64,000 nucleotides of DNA from Antedon mediterranea (Eukaryota; Echinodermata; Crinoidea; Comatulida; Antedonidae). The stretch is taken from contig NC_092677.1 in assembly GCF_964355755.1 (NCBI RefSeq), forward strand, positions 18,508,101-18,572,100. Direction: 5' to 3'. Below, one piece after another: positions 1-26,124 of this stretch; position 1 is the first letter of the stretch, and each line of letters opens with the position of its first letter. The translations under genes and the position numbers were made by a program. The notes under the pieces are model-generated. The model had not been told where the DNA came from. It saw nothing but the letters and a program-made list of their open reading frames with translations, and did not search any database.

Positions 1-1461
1 TAGTTAGAACGATTGCCTGTAAACACATTGTAAACCTGTGTGTCGGTTTCTGTAAGTCCAGACTCGGGAATCAATAAACGAAGTGAGTAAACTCCTTCAT
101 TAACGAAGTATAATATGCCACCATATTCTTTGGAAATTTTGTCAAAACTGAAAAAAAAAATCGTATGCCGTACATTAGTCCAACCCCGGTGGCTAAATGT
201 GACATCAATTATTCACAACACAAAAAATAAATAAGAAAAGTGCATGCATTACAAATAAACTTTAATCACTATTACTAAATTCTCAAATTCGTCTTCTCCT
301 ATTTCAAATTGTTGTATCTGTATTTTCGCCACCAGATTTGAATGTGGAAGGTTAGACCAGCAAACATCTTTATAGCTTCGGAGGAGAATAATACTCTCTT
401 TCAACTTTTAATTTAGTTTTAGAAGAGTTTAGTGAGGTATTTTAATGTTTGTTTTGCGATTGATTATTCCTTAAGGTTCAACTTACTGTAGAACTGACAG
501 ATTTATAACATAGGCCCTAATTGTTACCCACTAGCCTCGTTTTGGGATACTTTTGTATTTTTACTTACGCAAACATGTTCTTGTTGCAAATGGTGATTCC
601 TGGAAATTCAAGCTGCTTTTCAATCCGATATTCAACTTTTGTATTAGTTGGTCGACTTATAAACTTGGTAACACATTTATAAAGCTGGAAATGTAGTCCA
701 ACAAAGGCACATCCAATAAGGAAAATCCAAACCAACCTAATCAAAATGATAGACAAATATATATTTTTTTAATGTCAATACATTCCTATACATACCGGTG
801 GACATTTTAAGCAGTCAAATTTATTTTCTATTTAAGCAAAGATGCCTCCATAAATAGAGAGAATGAAACATTAAAATTAGAATAAAAAGAACAATACAAG
901 ATTACAATCAATGTCCTAGCAGCATGAAGAGTGACATTCAGTCTTCTCTAGTCCTAGTTAAAAGCAATTTCTATAGAAAATAATGAATTAACAGATCATT
1001 TTAAATTACTTAATCTCCCTCTCTCTCCACTCTCCCTCTCACATGTTTGCTTATTGTTAGGCCTAAATCAAAGTTTCTTCCATACAAATACTTTTAGGAT
1101 AATTATGTATATACTAGTTGTAATACATATTTGCTATATTTTATTTTTCTAAGGTTACATATTCGCTTAAAAGTATGGTTCTTTATTTGGCACGCGTTTT
1201 TATAATTTGCCTCTTGTAATAAATTTAGTTTCTTAAACTGAATGATATGCCTTTACAAATTGATTAAAATCATTGGAAATTTAAAAATCTATGCGAGTTT
1301 TATTTCTTATATGAAATGTAAGTACCTTATTGCATGCCTTACCTTCTAACTTTAGATGTTCCTTTGATTAGGTGTTTTACCCCATGAAAATTAGTATTGT
1401 CACCAAACTCATTGACATTATTTTTCCAAAAAGTACCCGCGGAATTCACCTGCGTATCCAT
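1..1461 (-). CDS. DEG/ENaC channel gene, copy C (5' exons only, partial)
   Basis: N-terminal part of an amiloride-sensitive/acid-sensing type sodium channel subunit. Exon 1 is 1343-1461 (ATG at 1459-1461), exon 2 is 569-736, exon 3 begins at 147 and runs off the window. Exon 1 encodes the His-Gly gating motif (FHGVKHL) after a short cytoplasmic tail, and its final AG joins the G of exon 2 to make Arg before the first membrane helix (LVWIFLIGC). Exon 2 ends with FPGITICN, the family signature after TM1. Splice sites are GT-AG and match those of copies A and B. The sequence differs from A and B more than they differ from each other, so C looks like the older branch. An upstream element shared with A and B lies at 1517-1547. 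The rest of the protein is not visible, so intactness cannot be judged. Confidence 0.85.
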
Positions 1462-1516
1462 TGCCAGTCTAATGCAAGTTAAGTAGCAGAATCAGCAACC
1501 TAAATGACGTTTATTA

Positions 1517-1547
1517 AATCAATATCGGCAGAGGTTTAATATAAATA
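1517..1547 (-). promoter_or_regulatory. Conserved 5' element with TATA-like core, copy C
   Basis: About 60-85 bp upstream of the copy C start codon, the plus strand has AATCAATATCGG followed by GTTTAATATAAATA. A closely similar block lies at the same distance before copies A and B. On the coding strand the core reads TATTTATATTAAAC, which could serve as a TATA-like box. Conservation is seen; promoter function is inferred. Confidence 0.4.
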
Positions 1548-1813
1548 GAATTAGAACTTGACAGGAGCCTGTAAAAGTGTGATATTTGTTTCCATAGTCG
1601 TTTCCTATTCAGCGCTGTCTTGGGTTTGTTGTGAAAACCAACAATCTATTTGATTTCGCAAACGTTTCCATATTGATTATATTAATTGCTTCTGAATACA
1701 ATGGCTCTTGTTGACATTGTAAAATGATTATCTCATCGTCTCAACTAAATTGATGTATTCCATGGTTCAATATTACAATATTTATACTGTATTATGTCAG
1801 GACACATAATATA

Positions 1814-2150
1814 AGTGGAGTTGTGGCTTGGTGGTTATGGAGTGGAGTTGTGGCTTGGTGGTTATGGAGTGGAGTTGTGGCTTGGTGGTTATGATGCTTG
1901 GCTACTAATCTAAGGGTCCTGGGTTCAAGTCCTGTCATATGTCAGGATTTTTTCTCATGGCAATTTGCAACCCCACTCTCAAAGACTTGTAATAAGTCTT
2001 TGTTTATGTAGAGCATCTTGTATATATGTTTGTCGTGTGAACAGGAGAGCCACCTTCTAGAGAAGGACAGTGATTGAGTTAACTTGTGGTTATCCTTGGC
2101 AATTTGCCTAAAATTGAATAATAAAAAAAAATAATAATGATAAGAAATAA
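1814..2150 (+). mobile_element. tRNA-derived SINE with triplicated head
   Basis: A pol III A box (TGGCTTGGTGG) and B box (GGTTCAAGTCC) are spaced as in a tRNA gene, followed by a non-tRNA body and an A-rich tail of AATAAT units near 2118-2150. The first 27 bp, containing the A box, are repeated three times in tandem (1814-1840, 1841-1867, 1868-1893). Target-site duplications were not identified. Lies between copies A and C. Confidence 0.75.
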
Positions 2151-3539
2151 AAACAGTACATCTGAAGCAATTGCTTCTTAAAGTTGGTGAATTTGGACAA
2201 TTATTACAATATTTTTTGTTATTTAAATAAATTTAGCAAATCCTGTCAGAATTTGTAAACATTGGGTTAACTGGGGTTAATTAATTAGTGACTTTTTTGT
2301 AAACTGTCTCGCGTAAATTTACCAGGTTGGTTGCTAATCCTCGCTCATTATTGTATTTAATTTATATTTAAAAAAAGATACTGAGTTTGTTTGTTCATTG
2401 GTTCTATAAATAAAACCTGATTAGGCCTATCTTTTATTCATTTTTTAAGAATAGGGAAGGCGATATTTTGATTAATCTAGAACATTTACACGGGTTGGTA
2501 TTTTGCAGCGTAAATGTAAACGTATCCGGACACGACACGGGTATAAAATGGGTATTACCCGAGTACTTCAGCGACCCGGGTAACTTTTTACATCGTTAAC
2601 ACCGGCCTACATTTCTACGTCCCATGTACGACTCGGGTTATACAATTACGGATCAACTCCGAATTTTTGCTGGCGGAATAAAGACAGTATGACTTAAACA
2701 ATAAAATAAAATGTATTGTCCCTTTGACTAATTAAAAAAAAAATAATTTAATATTTCGAAAAAAAAGTGGGTCATTTTGAAGTATCATAATAGTCTTTCA
2801 CAAAAAATTAGTCGAAAAGAAAATCATTTAACTGAAATACAGACATTTTTTTTTGTTCAAAAAATAACTTTGACTTCCAGTCAAAGTTTTCGATCAAAAC
2901 ATATCTCATAATTCAACGCACTTGTTTGGCTACTCTGTATGCATAATCATAAAACTTCCTTGCGATCTGTGTGAAAAAAACCTTCTCAAACAATCCTAAT
3001 TAGCATCATGCACACATACTCATGGTTTGAAATCTTTGTTTACTTTTGCTCGCGACGATTTTCCAGCAAAATGTAATCAAATTAATTTACCGGTTAATTA
3101 CGTAAACTTGTCGTTTTTGGCTCAATATCAATCATGCAGAGGTAATTCTCTACGCATGTAATTATCTATGCATCTATGTAAATGATCTATCTCTAGTATC
3201 ATTACTAATTACTTCGTTTCGTTTGGTAAAATTTATTTGACCAATTATAAACATAATGATAATAATAATTGTCAATAATAACAACATAAATAATAATACA
3301 TTTGGATAAAATAAAATGTTCTTATCGGTCTGGATCGTAATTAGAAGTTCAATGAACTTTCTCAAAATGACACAGGGACGGATACAATATAATACTAATT
3401 TGATGTTTATGTGATTGACGTATAATTCAACGAATGAATAAAAAAAGATTTAATAAAAAGAATTTTTGCGCAAAAACTATAACCTCAATAATATTAATTA
3501 TACTTAGATAAAATGTGACGTTTAACATACTTTTTTAAA
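2151..3539. other. Intergenic stretch, nothing recognised
   Basis: AT-rich sequence between a SINE and a LINE relic. A GC-richer patch at 2500-2650 (repeated CGGGTA-type motifs) has no coding signal. Short ORFs here are hydrophobic or low-complexity and match no family I recognise. Confidence 0.5.
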
Positions 3540-4075
3540 AATTAGAATATTTCTTTATATAAGTAAATTTGCATCAAGCTCATTCCATAGTTTAGGACCA
3601 GCAACACTTATAAATAATTGAATCTTCGTAAGTTTGGTAAATGGAACATGAAGTGTGCGTGGATTCTTTAAATTATATTTGAGATTTGGCTGATATTTGG
3701 TAAACAAAATATTATAAATTAATGAGGGCAGCAAACCATTAATATATTTAAACATAAAAGTGTAAAATTTGAATTTTGTGAAGATCAAATATTTAATGTT
3801 TTAAAAAAAGGTACAGAAGGTGAATCAAATGGTGCTAAAAAAAATGCGAACTATACGCTTTTGTAATTTCAATAAGGATACAATGTTACTTCGTTAGCCT
3901 GCTTCCTAAATTAATTTACAATATTGCAGATGGGGAAGTACTAATGAGTTATAAACATTAATTAAAATACGTTGGGTAAAAGAATATTTGAGCTTATTAA
4001 AGATACCTATACATTTTGATATTTTGCTAATAATACGTAATGATGATTTTCCATGATAAATGTTCGTTTAATACA
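3540..4075 (-). pseudogene. LINE reverse transcriptase C-terminal relic
   Basis: Read on the minus strand from about 4075 down, the frames give the region after the RT palm domain of CR1/L2-type LINEs: ISKCIGIFNKLKYS, YNSLVLPHLQYC, LLKLQKRIVRI, then after breaks FKYINGLLPSLIY, LKNPRTLHVP and GPKLWNEL. Stops interrupt it, and the endonuclease and catalytic RT parts are missing. It is a decayed 5'-truncated copy in the copy A to copy C intergenic region. Confidence 0.7.
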
Positions 4076-4497
4076 ACCACTAAAAATAAAGTTACACTTT
4101 TTCTTTCAATATTGAAAGTTTAAATTTACAAAATTAAATTACAAAACTACCATCAAGTTTTCTACTATTGAGACATTCCAATAGATTTCTTAGAATTTTA
4201 TAACACATCAAATCCATTAGCAACGTATTTAAACTATAAAAAAAATATTATTTTTATCAAAGACAGTATAAATTGGTATCCTATAGTTCTAAAATTCCCA
4301 AATCAGGGAAGAATGACATTTTTAAACAACTCCATAATTCAAAACACCAAGATTGAACAGCTGAATGTTCTCTGACTCTAAAACATCAATTTTATTTTAA
4401 AATACGTTACATATTTATAAGAAATATATAGACTTTTGAACATAACTAATATAAAACCTGCCATAAAAATAGTATTAATTAAAATGACTAGAGGTTG

Positions 4498-5876
4498 AGC
4501 TCGCTTCGCTCGCTCCCCCTCTTGGAAGTGTAGACGATGGTTCTCGGATTGATAATGACTCTGGTAAAAAGATTCTGGCTTGGACGTTTTCTGTCGGTTA
4601 CCATTATTGAAATGCTTGATATTCGTAAAACTAAACCTACTCTGTTTCACATTGTCTTAGATGATTAATAACATTTTAAACTATAGTGTTTATTGTTTGG
4701 TAGGGCCTTGGTAGGGCGGAAGTGGGAAGCGGAGTTCATTTGAGGGAGGTGCTTAATCGAAGGTTATGTTTAATTTTTAGTTTTAATAATATGGTAACTT
4801 TTATAATCAAATAAAATCTTCTAATAGATATGAAAAGTGGTAAAAAAGAATAACAAATGCTTGGTCAATTGTAGATAACAATCCGATGAATACTACAATA
4901 ATAATAATTTCCTGGATGTATATAGCGCCTTATGTTGTGAACCTCGTAGCACTGAACATTATAGCCCCGGTCATTTTTGCACGTATGGAAACATACTCCC
5001 ATAATGCAGCTATTAATCAGTTAATTCTTGATCTAACCGGGTACCCATTTATACACCTGGGTGGAGAGAGGCAAACGTAAGTAAATTATCTTGCCTAAGG
5101 ATACAAGCAATGCGGCAGAGTTGGATTCGAACCGTGATCTCACGATCAGTAGTCCAACACACTGCGCCACACACTCTTAAATAGTATAATAATTTGTGTT
5201 ATAAATATAATCAAAGATAATAAAACATCTTTTAAAAACTAACTTCTGTGATAGAGTGGGCCGTTTCGGTCTAAGAATGGCGTTTTAGACAGCTTGCAAC
5301 ATGGGCAGAAGTATCTCATGGTCTTAACGGGACAAAGATAGCCCACAGTTATTCCTGCCAGCTTATTCAATAACTCGGCTATCGGGGTTTCACTCGATTT
5401 TAAACAAAATGTCTTATCATCAGTTCTCCCAATGTAATTTGTTATACTATTCCCCACAATATACTCGGATGCTTTATGATGACTATTTAATTTCATCTTT
5501 ATTAATTTGCAGTATATTTTTTTTTGCTACTGCACATTCACACGGGCCGTCCGAAAATAAACAAAAAAGTAAAATGACTTTCACCACCAACGGTCAACTT
5601 AGTTGAAACCAGGAAGTTGCAAGGTGAACCCGTTGACTCACCGTGAACCCGGAAATTACTTCTACCACGCAGAGTTGAAAATCTACCGATGAAATCAGAA
5701 GTTTTATTTAAAACCTTTTATAATATCTTCCTAAGATAGAAATAGTGAAAATTAATCAAATCTACGTTTCGCGGTACATCTAAAATAGATAAGGTAGGTA
5801 TCCAAGGCGGAGATTTGTCCCAAAGTTTTTACATTGTGCTCGCCTATGTCAGAATTAACCATAAACTATATATAGA
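4498..5876 (-). mobile_element. Non-autonomous Helitron, copy 1 (carries a nested SINE)
   Basis: On the minus strand the element starts TCTATATATAGTTTATGG at 5876 and ends with a GC-rich hairpin (GGGGGAGCGAGCGAAGCGAGCTC) and CTAG at 4498-4501, between host A and T. This is the terminal pattern of Helitrons (5' TC, 3' hairpin plus CTRR, A|T insertion, no target duplication). It is one of three related copies. No Rep/helicase gene is present, so it would rely on an autonomous partner. A SINE interrupts it at 4911-5185. It lies downstream of copy A. Confidence 0.8.
4911..5185 (-). mobile_element. tRNA-derived SINE inserted in Helitron copy 1
   Basis: On the minus strand: A box (TGGCGCAGTGTG), B box (GGTTCGAATCC), a central body with CACCCAGGTGTATAAATGGG, and a 3' tail GGCGCTATATACATCC. 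It is flanked by the 10-bp repeat ATAATAATTT at 4901-4910 and 5186-5195. The other two Helitron copies lack this segment, which independently confirms the insertion. The tail resembles the 3' end of the L2-type LINE at 35400. Confidence 0.85.
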
Positions 5877-6097
5877 TGTAAACAAACAGAATAGAGTGCA
5901 AATGTTCTGTACGGTAAGGCATAGGAGATTTATCCTTGTTTAAGCTTATTGTTGGAACCTATTATTTTACTTTCTACAAAAAATACTCTTATCAAAAGCA
6001 AAGTCATACAAATTTAGTTTTCTAATGAAGCTTTGTTATATTTTCTCATAAGAAAAAGTGTTACAACTTAACCCGTAACTAAATTTAGCTGTTGGGT

Positions 6098-22026
<15,929 letters not shown>

Positions 22027-22095
22027 GTTTCTTCGTCTTAAATGCAAAACCAAATGCAAAGTATAATTTCTTTACACCAGAAATTTTAATTATAA

Positions 22096-22123
22096 AATCA
22101 ATATCGGTAAAATGTTTAATTTG
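22096..22123 (-). promoter_or_regulatory. Conserved 5' element, copy A
   Basis: Same block as before copies B and C: AATCAATATCGG then GTTTAAT, 70-100 bp upstream of the copy A start codon. The TATA-like part has decayed here (AAATTAAAC on the coding strand). It could be 5' UTR or core promoter. Confidence 0.35.
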
Positions 22124-22225
22124 TGTGAATTACGCCTACAAGAATGCCAATAATCTGTCAAAGTGATTGCTGGACGTAATAAATTTATTATTATTTAATG
22201 GCTCTATAGTTCTCATGCATCCCAT

Positions 22226-22376
22226 GTCAATATCATCGTACTCGAGAATTTAACGCGAGGATCGTAAATCGTATCCTCGAGTACGATGATATTGACGAGT
22301 AATTTTCACATAATTATCGTGTCCCTATCATTAAACATATAAAATCCAGTAAATTCTCGAGTACGATGATATTAAC
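22226..22376. repeat. Inverted and direct copies of a CTCGAGTACGATGATATT motif
   Basis: A 21-nt word at 22226-22246 recurs inverted at 22276-22296, around a 29-nt centre, and again in that orientation at 22356-22376 with one change (ATTAAC for ATTGAC). It lies 0.2-0.35 kb upstream of copy A. Could be a small MITE end or a binding-site cluster; nothing decides. Confidence 0.55.
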
Positions 22377-22717
22377 TGTAATTTTCGTGTGGCAACACTC
22401 GCGTTTGGCGATAAAGAAACAAAAGTCATCTACTGCCACGTTTGAAGAAATTAATCAACTAAACTACTTAAACTATGCATACATAGCCCCCTCATTTGTT
22501 ATTCCCTCTCTAGACGCGATGAAAGACCATTTGTGATTAGTCAATACTAACGGTAGGAACCTGGTATGCGGCGCGCTGAAAATCCGGTGAAAATATTCCC
22601 TCGAACAAAATATCATTACCTCGGGGATGTCAAATCTTATATTTATACTCTAAGCAGGCAATATCTGCATAATAACAAATCTCAGCGGTTTAGAGTTTAT
22701 TCTGTGACTGTGATGTT

Positions 22718-22806
22718 TATATAAACAAAAGAGATCCCGCCTCGTGAATAAAAATACTGAAAATGAGGGCGTATCAATTTGATCTCTGGTGCGCGTGCGT
22801 ACAACC
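22718..22806 (-). repeat. Fragment of the tRNA-bearing repeat family (without tRNA)
   Basis: Inverted match to the flank at 11370-11445: GAGATCCCGCCTCGTGAATA ... GAGGGCGTATCAATTTGATC ... GTGCGTACAACC. It shows the repeat is dispersed and that its non-tRNA flank also travels alone. Confidence 0.65.
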
Positions 22807-22832
22807 TGTGGAATTTACCGACCAACCGACCG

Positions 22833-24559
22833 ACATAGTGAGCATAATTTTCCTACAAAATAACATAATAACATAAAAAAACTTGTTTGTGCTTAACTGT
22901 GCTTCTTCACATCGTCTTGCATTACTCTGTTATCATGTTTGCCATTAATTTTGTTTTACGGTTAATGGTGGTAGATACAAAATGCAGTATAAACAAGAAA
23001 TATTTCTTACAAAAAACGCTGCTCGCTTATTGACGTAACAGTTTTAAAGATATATTGTCCCTCTGAAAAATATTTTTTATTTCAAATTTGTTTTTGAATG
23101 TGTCATTTTATAGTGTCACATTATAGTTATTCTACCTGAAAAAATGTAATTAAAAACAAAAAATACTTCAATTGTCTGTCGGACAATGGTTTTTGAGTTA
23201 TAATTAAACGTTTCTTTTCTCTTTTTATAATGTGAATGTTGTTACAGAAGTGAATAACTTTGATATGAGACTCAATTTAGTTTATTTTATTGCTAAGGTC
23301 AAGTCTGGGGTCACTACATCACGCCTTAGATACTTCAAGTTTGAAGTATCATTATTACAAACAAAAACTTTCATGAACTGTTTTGATAATAATTCAATGA
23401 TTATCTGACAGCGAAATACAGTATTGTCATGGGACTCATAAATACCAGAAATTCAGCTGGTACCTAGAAATTATAGTCGAGTTTCCATTTTAGCAAAAAT
23501 GTCAAAGTGTAGTACTATAACTGCTGCTTGATTTCATCTAATAAATGTGTCATCTCGTGTGACGTAGCGGGCTAGAGCAGCAGCGTGAAAAAGCAAACAA
23601 AACGTAAAGCCATCGAAGACTGACAAATAGAAGATCTAGAAAAGGAGAAAGCATGTAACATTGTGTGACAAATGCAAATTGTTTAATAAAACTGTTTAAA
23701 TAAACTGTTTACGTAACTACGATAATGCACAAAAGGATACACGCAAAACCCTTTAAATAAGTCCTAAATAGACCTTCACCTGGAACTAAGACTAATATAC
23801 ATCAAGCTGAAAATAGCATTTCTAGTCTTGTTAAAATGGTTCTGTATATCTTGCTTGGTATCGACACGATGGTGATTTCTCACCAAATCGTACGTTCTCC
23901 TAAATTGCATGAATTTTTTGATTATGATGGTGTCTCCTGAGTCGTATCTTCTTCTCTTTAAAAAATAGCTGTGCATAGTTTCAGTAATTTAGCTGTACGT
24001 TCCGAATGTGCTTTGAACAACTGTGCAGCTCTGCCTGTAGGTTATCCAGGCTATGGAATTTCCATTCATAAGGAACTTGATAGCTGATATAATTTTCACC
24101 AAGGTTTCAGAAACATTATACTCATTGTCACTATTTATTCTATTCCTCTCTGGTTCCAGTGAGGTTTGGTATTTGCTGAATAATGGCATCTTCCGGGCAC
24201 CCTACATTTTAAATGTTCAACTTTTCCTCTTATTATAGTCCTAAATGAATATTTTTTTGTTTGGCTTATGTAGTTTCGACCCACTTTTATTTCTTCATCA
24301 ATAAAATGTTCGTTTACAATGCATTGCACTTGATTAAATGTATTATTATACAATACAACTGACATTAAATAACTTTCAATACATCATATATCTCACTCCT
24401 ACCATTGTATTTTTATTATAATAGTAAGGAGAGAAGACAACAATTATTTTCCTCTATTTTATACACGTTTACATTACTGTTTGTGCACCAAGTAAGTAAA
24501 CTATGCCCAGTGTTCAATCCTTGACAATGTACGTATAATCTAGCACAGAATTCTTTTGT
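22833..24559. other. Intergenic region between copies A and B; one unassigned coding-like patch
   Basis: Largely featureless. Minus-strand frames at 23776-24365 are longer than expected by chance for such AT-rich DNA. One (24135-24365) contains KKYSFRTIIRGKVEHLKCRVPGRCHYS when read across two short runs, which faintly recalls a FLYWCH-type zinc finger. Breaks occur between frames. I do not assign a family. Confidence 0.25.
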
Positions 24560-25920
24560 TTTATAACTCTTTTTATCTCTTTCAGGCAATCAAAAAATAG
24601 TTATATTTTACTTAACCTAAATATCAATTTTATAAACGTTATTTTTAATACCATGCTAAATGTTTACGGTTCATATCTGACCACATTCTATTTGCCTTTT
24701 CTTTATTTATCAGCAACTCACTATTGATTCTAACTTCTAACTCAGCAGTAAACATGGACATTCTTTTACAAGACCAAGTCTATGACTGACTTTACTTTTA
24801 TAAATACAGAAAGTTAAAATGGAAAATATTTCATTAACTCTGACATCATATTTTCAGTACAATTTTCTCCCATATAATTTCCTGAGTAAATGCAAAACAT
24901 GTTTTCAGCATAGCGCAACATTTTACCCAGCAATTTTGTATTTCTTTGCATGTAAATAATATATGCTTTTCATTTTCAACCTCCTCATTACAATATTCAC
25001 AATAATTGCATTTGGAAAAATTCCATAATTTTAGCTTACACTTAGTTGGTAAAATTTTATATAGCAACTTAAAATTTAAAAAAGCTACCCTTTTTATGTG
25101 TTTTTTTGTTTTTCCAACATAGATTCCAGTCTCTAATTAAACAATTTTTAAGTTGGTTTTCCCATTTATTTTTTGTTTTTGTTATGCACACTTTATATGC
25201 TACATCGGTAAAAGTGGAATATAATTGTTTGACAGTTGTATAATTTGAAGTAACATTAACATTTTTCTCTATTGTATCAACAACCACTGAGAACAATATT
25301 GCTGGAAGTTTTTTTTAATACTGGACCACTACTATTTTAAAACGGGATAGATGATAATGATGATCCTGTCAAGTGTATAACAAAATATAAGAAAATTAAT
25401 GAAAAAAAGAGTAATACAGAATTCATATATGTAAAAATGTTACTTATGAACTGTAACGACATTTACAAGTTAAATAATACGATTTTATGTAATATGAGAT
25501 AATATGAATGTGAATAAAAGTGGTGTTTGCGCCACAAAAGAGAAAAAAAAAATACTGGACCACTCAAATAGTGCTATCAATTGACCGAATTCATTATTTG
25601 GCGTGTACTTTCCAAAGAAGCTAGAGGTTGTAAATTACAAATATTATGGTCACAGGTAGAAACTGGTGTAGATCACAGTAACACTTGCCCTATTTAACCT
25701 ACATTCCCACTAACAAAACGAATAAAAAAAGACGTAGTATGGTTTTGTTTCCAAACAGCCATAATCTTTGAATCGTTTCCAAATAATTGCTCTGGAACCA
25801 TCCTATCTGTATTATTATTATACCATATTTTAATGATATTGTCCGTTAATACTCGCTGGACATATCTTTTTGTTTGTGCAGGCCGTAAAGGTATAAACAA
25901 ACAGTTTTACATCTGGTCTG
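24560..25920 (-). pseudogene. LINE ORF2 C-terminal relic (L1/Tx1-like), with an insertion
   Basis: Minus-strand frames at 25296-24846 give RDWNLCWKNKKTHKKG, LYKILPTKCKLKLWNFS, CNYCEYCNEEVENEKHILFTC, the Cys-x2-Cys-x(n)-His-x4-Cys block found near the C-terminus of L1/Tx1-type LINE proteins, then ILTFCIYKSKS. Upstream, LTDNIIKIWYNNN and FGNDSKIMAVWK may be the preceding part. It is interrupted at 25331-25550 by another retroposed fragment. Confidence 0.55.
25331..25550 (+). mobile_element. 5'-truncated LINE/SINE 3' end with 14-bp target duplication
   Basis: A 220-bp insert ending in a hairpin (GTGGTG-TTTG-CGCCAC), AAAAGAG and an A run. It is flanked by the direct repeat AATACTGGACCACT at 25317-25330 and 25551-25564. 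The same hairpin-plus-tail recurs at 50328-50662 and 41255-41348. Confidence 0.85.
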
Positions 25921-26124
25921 TTTACAATATCAGAATTATCAAATTGCATTAGAGTATTTACATGTTACACCATGTTGCCCCTATAGCTATTGTTATGTTA
26001 TATGTAGTCTAGTTTTCCAATTAATTTTTTTTACCACTATGATTTTATAATTTTTCTAATAATAGGGTAACAATTCACCTAAAATAATAACAATATTTAA
26101 CTGCTGGATTTTATAATTATAATA

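Noticed and set aside
3174-3365. Hydrophobic 63-codon minus-strand ORF
   Set aside because: AT-rich sequence yields such Ile/Leu/Phe frames by chance; no splice or family signal.
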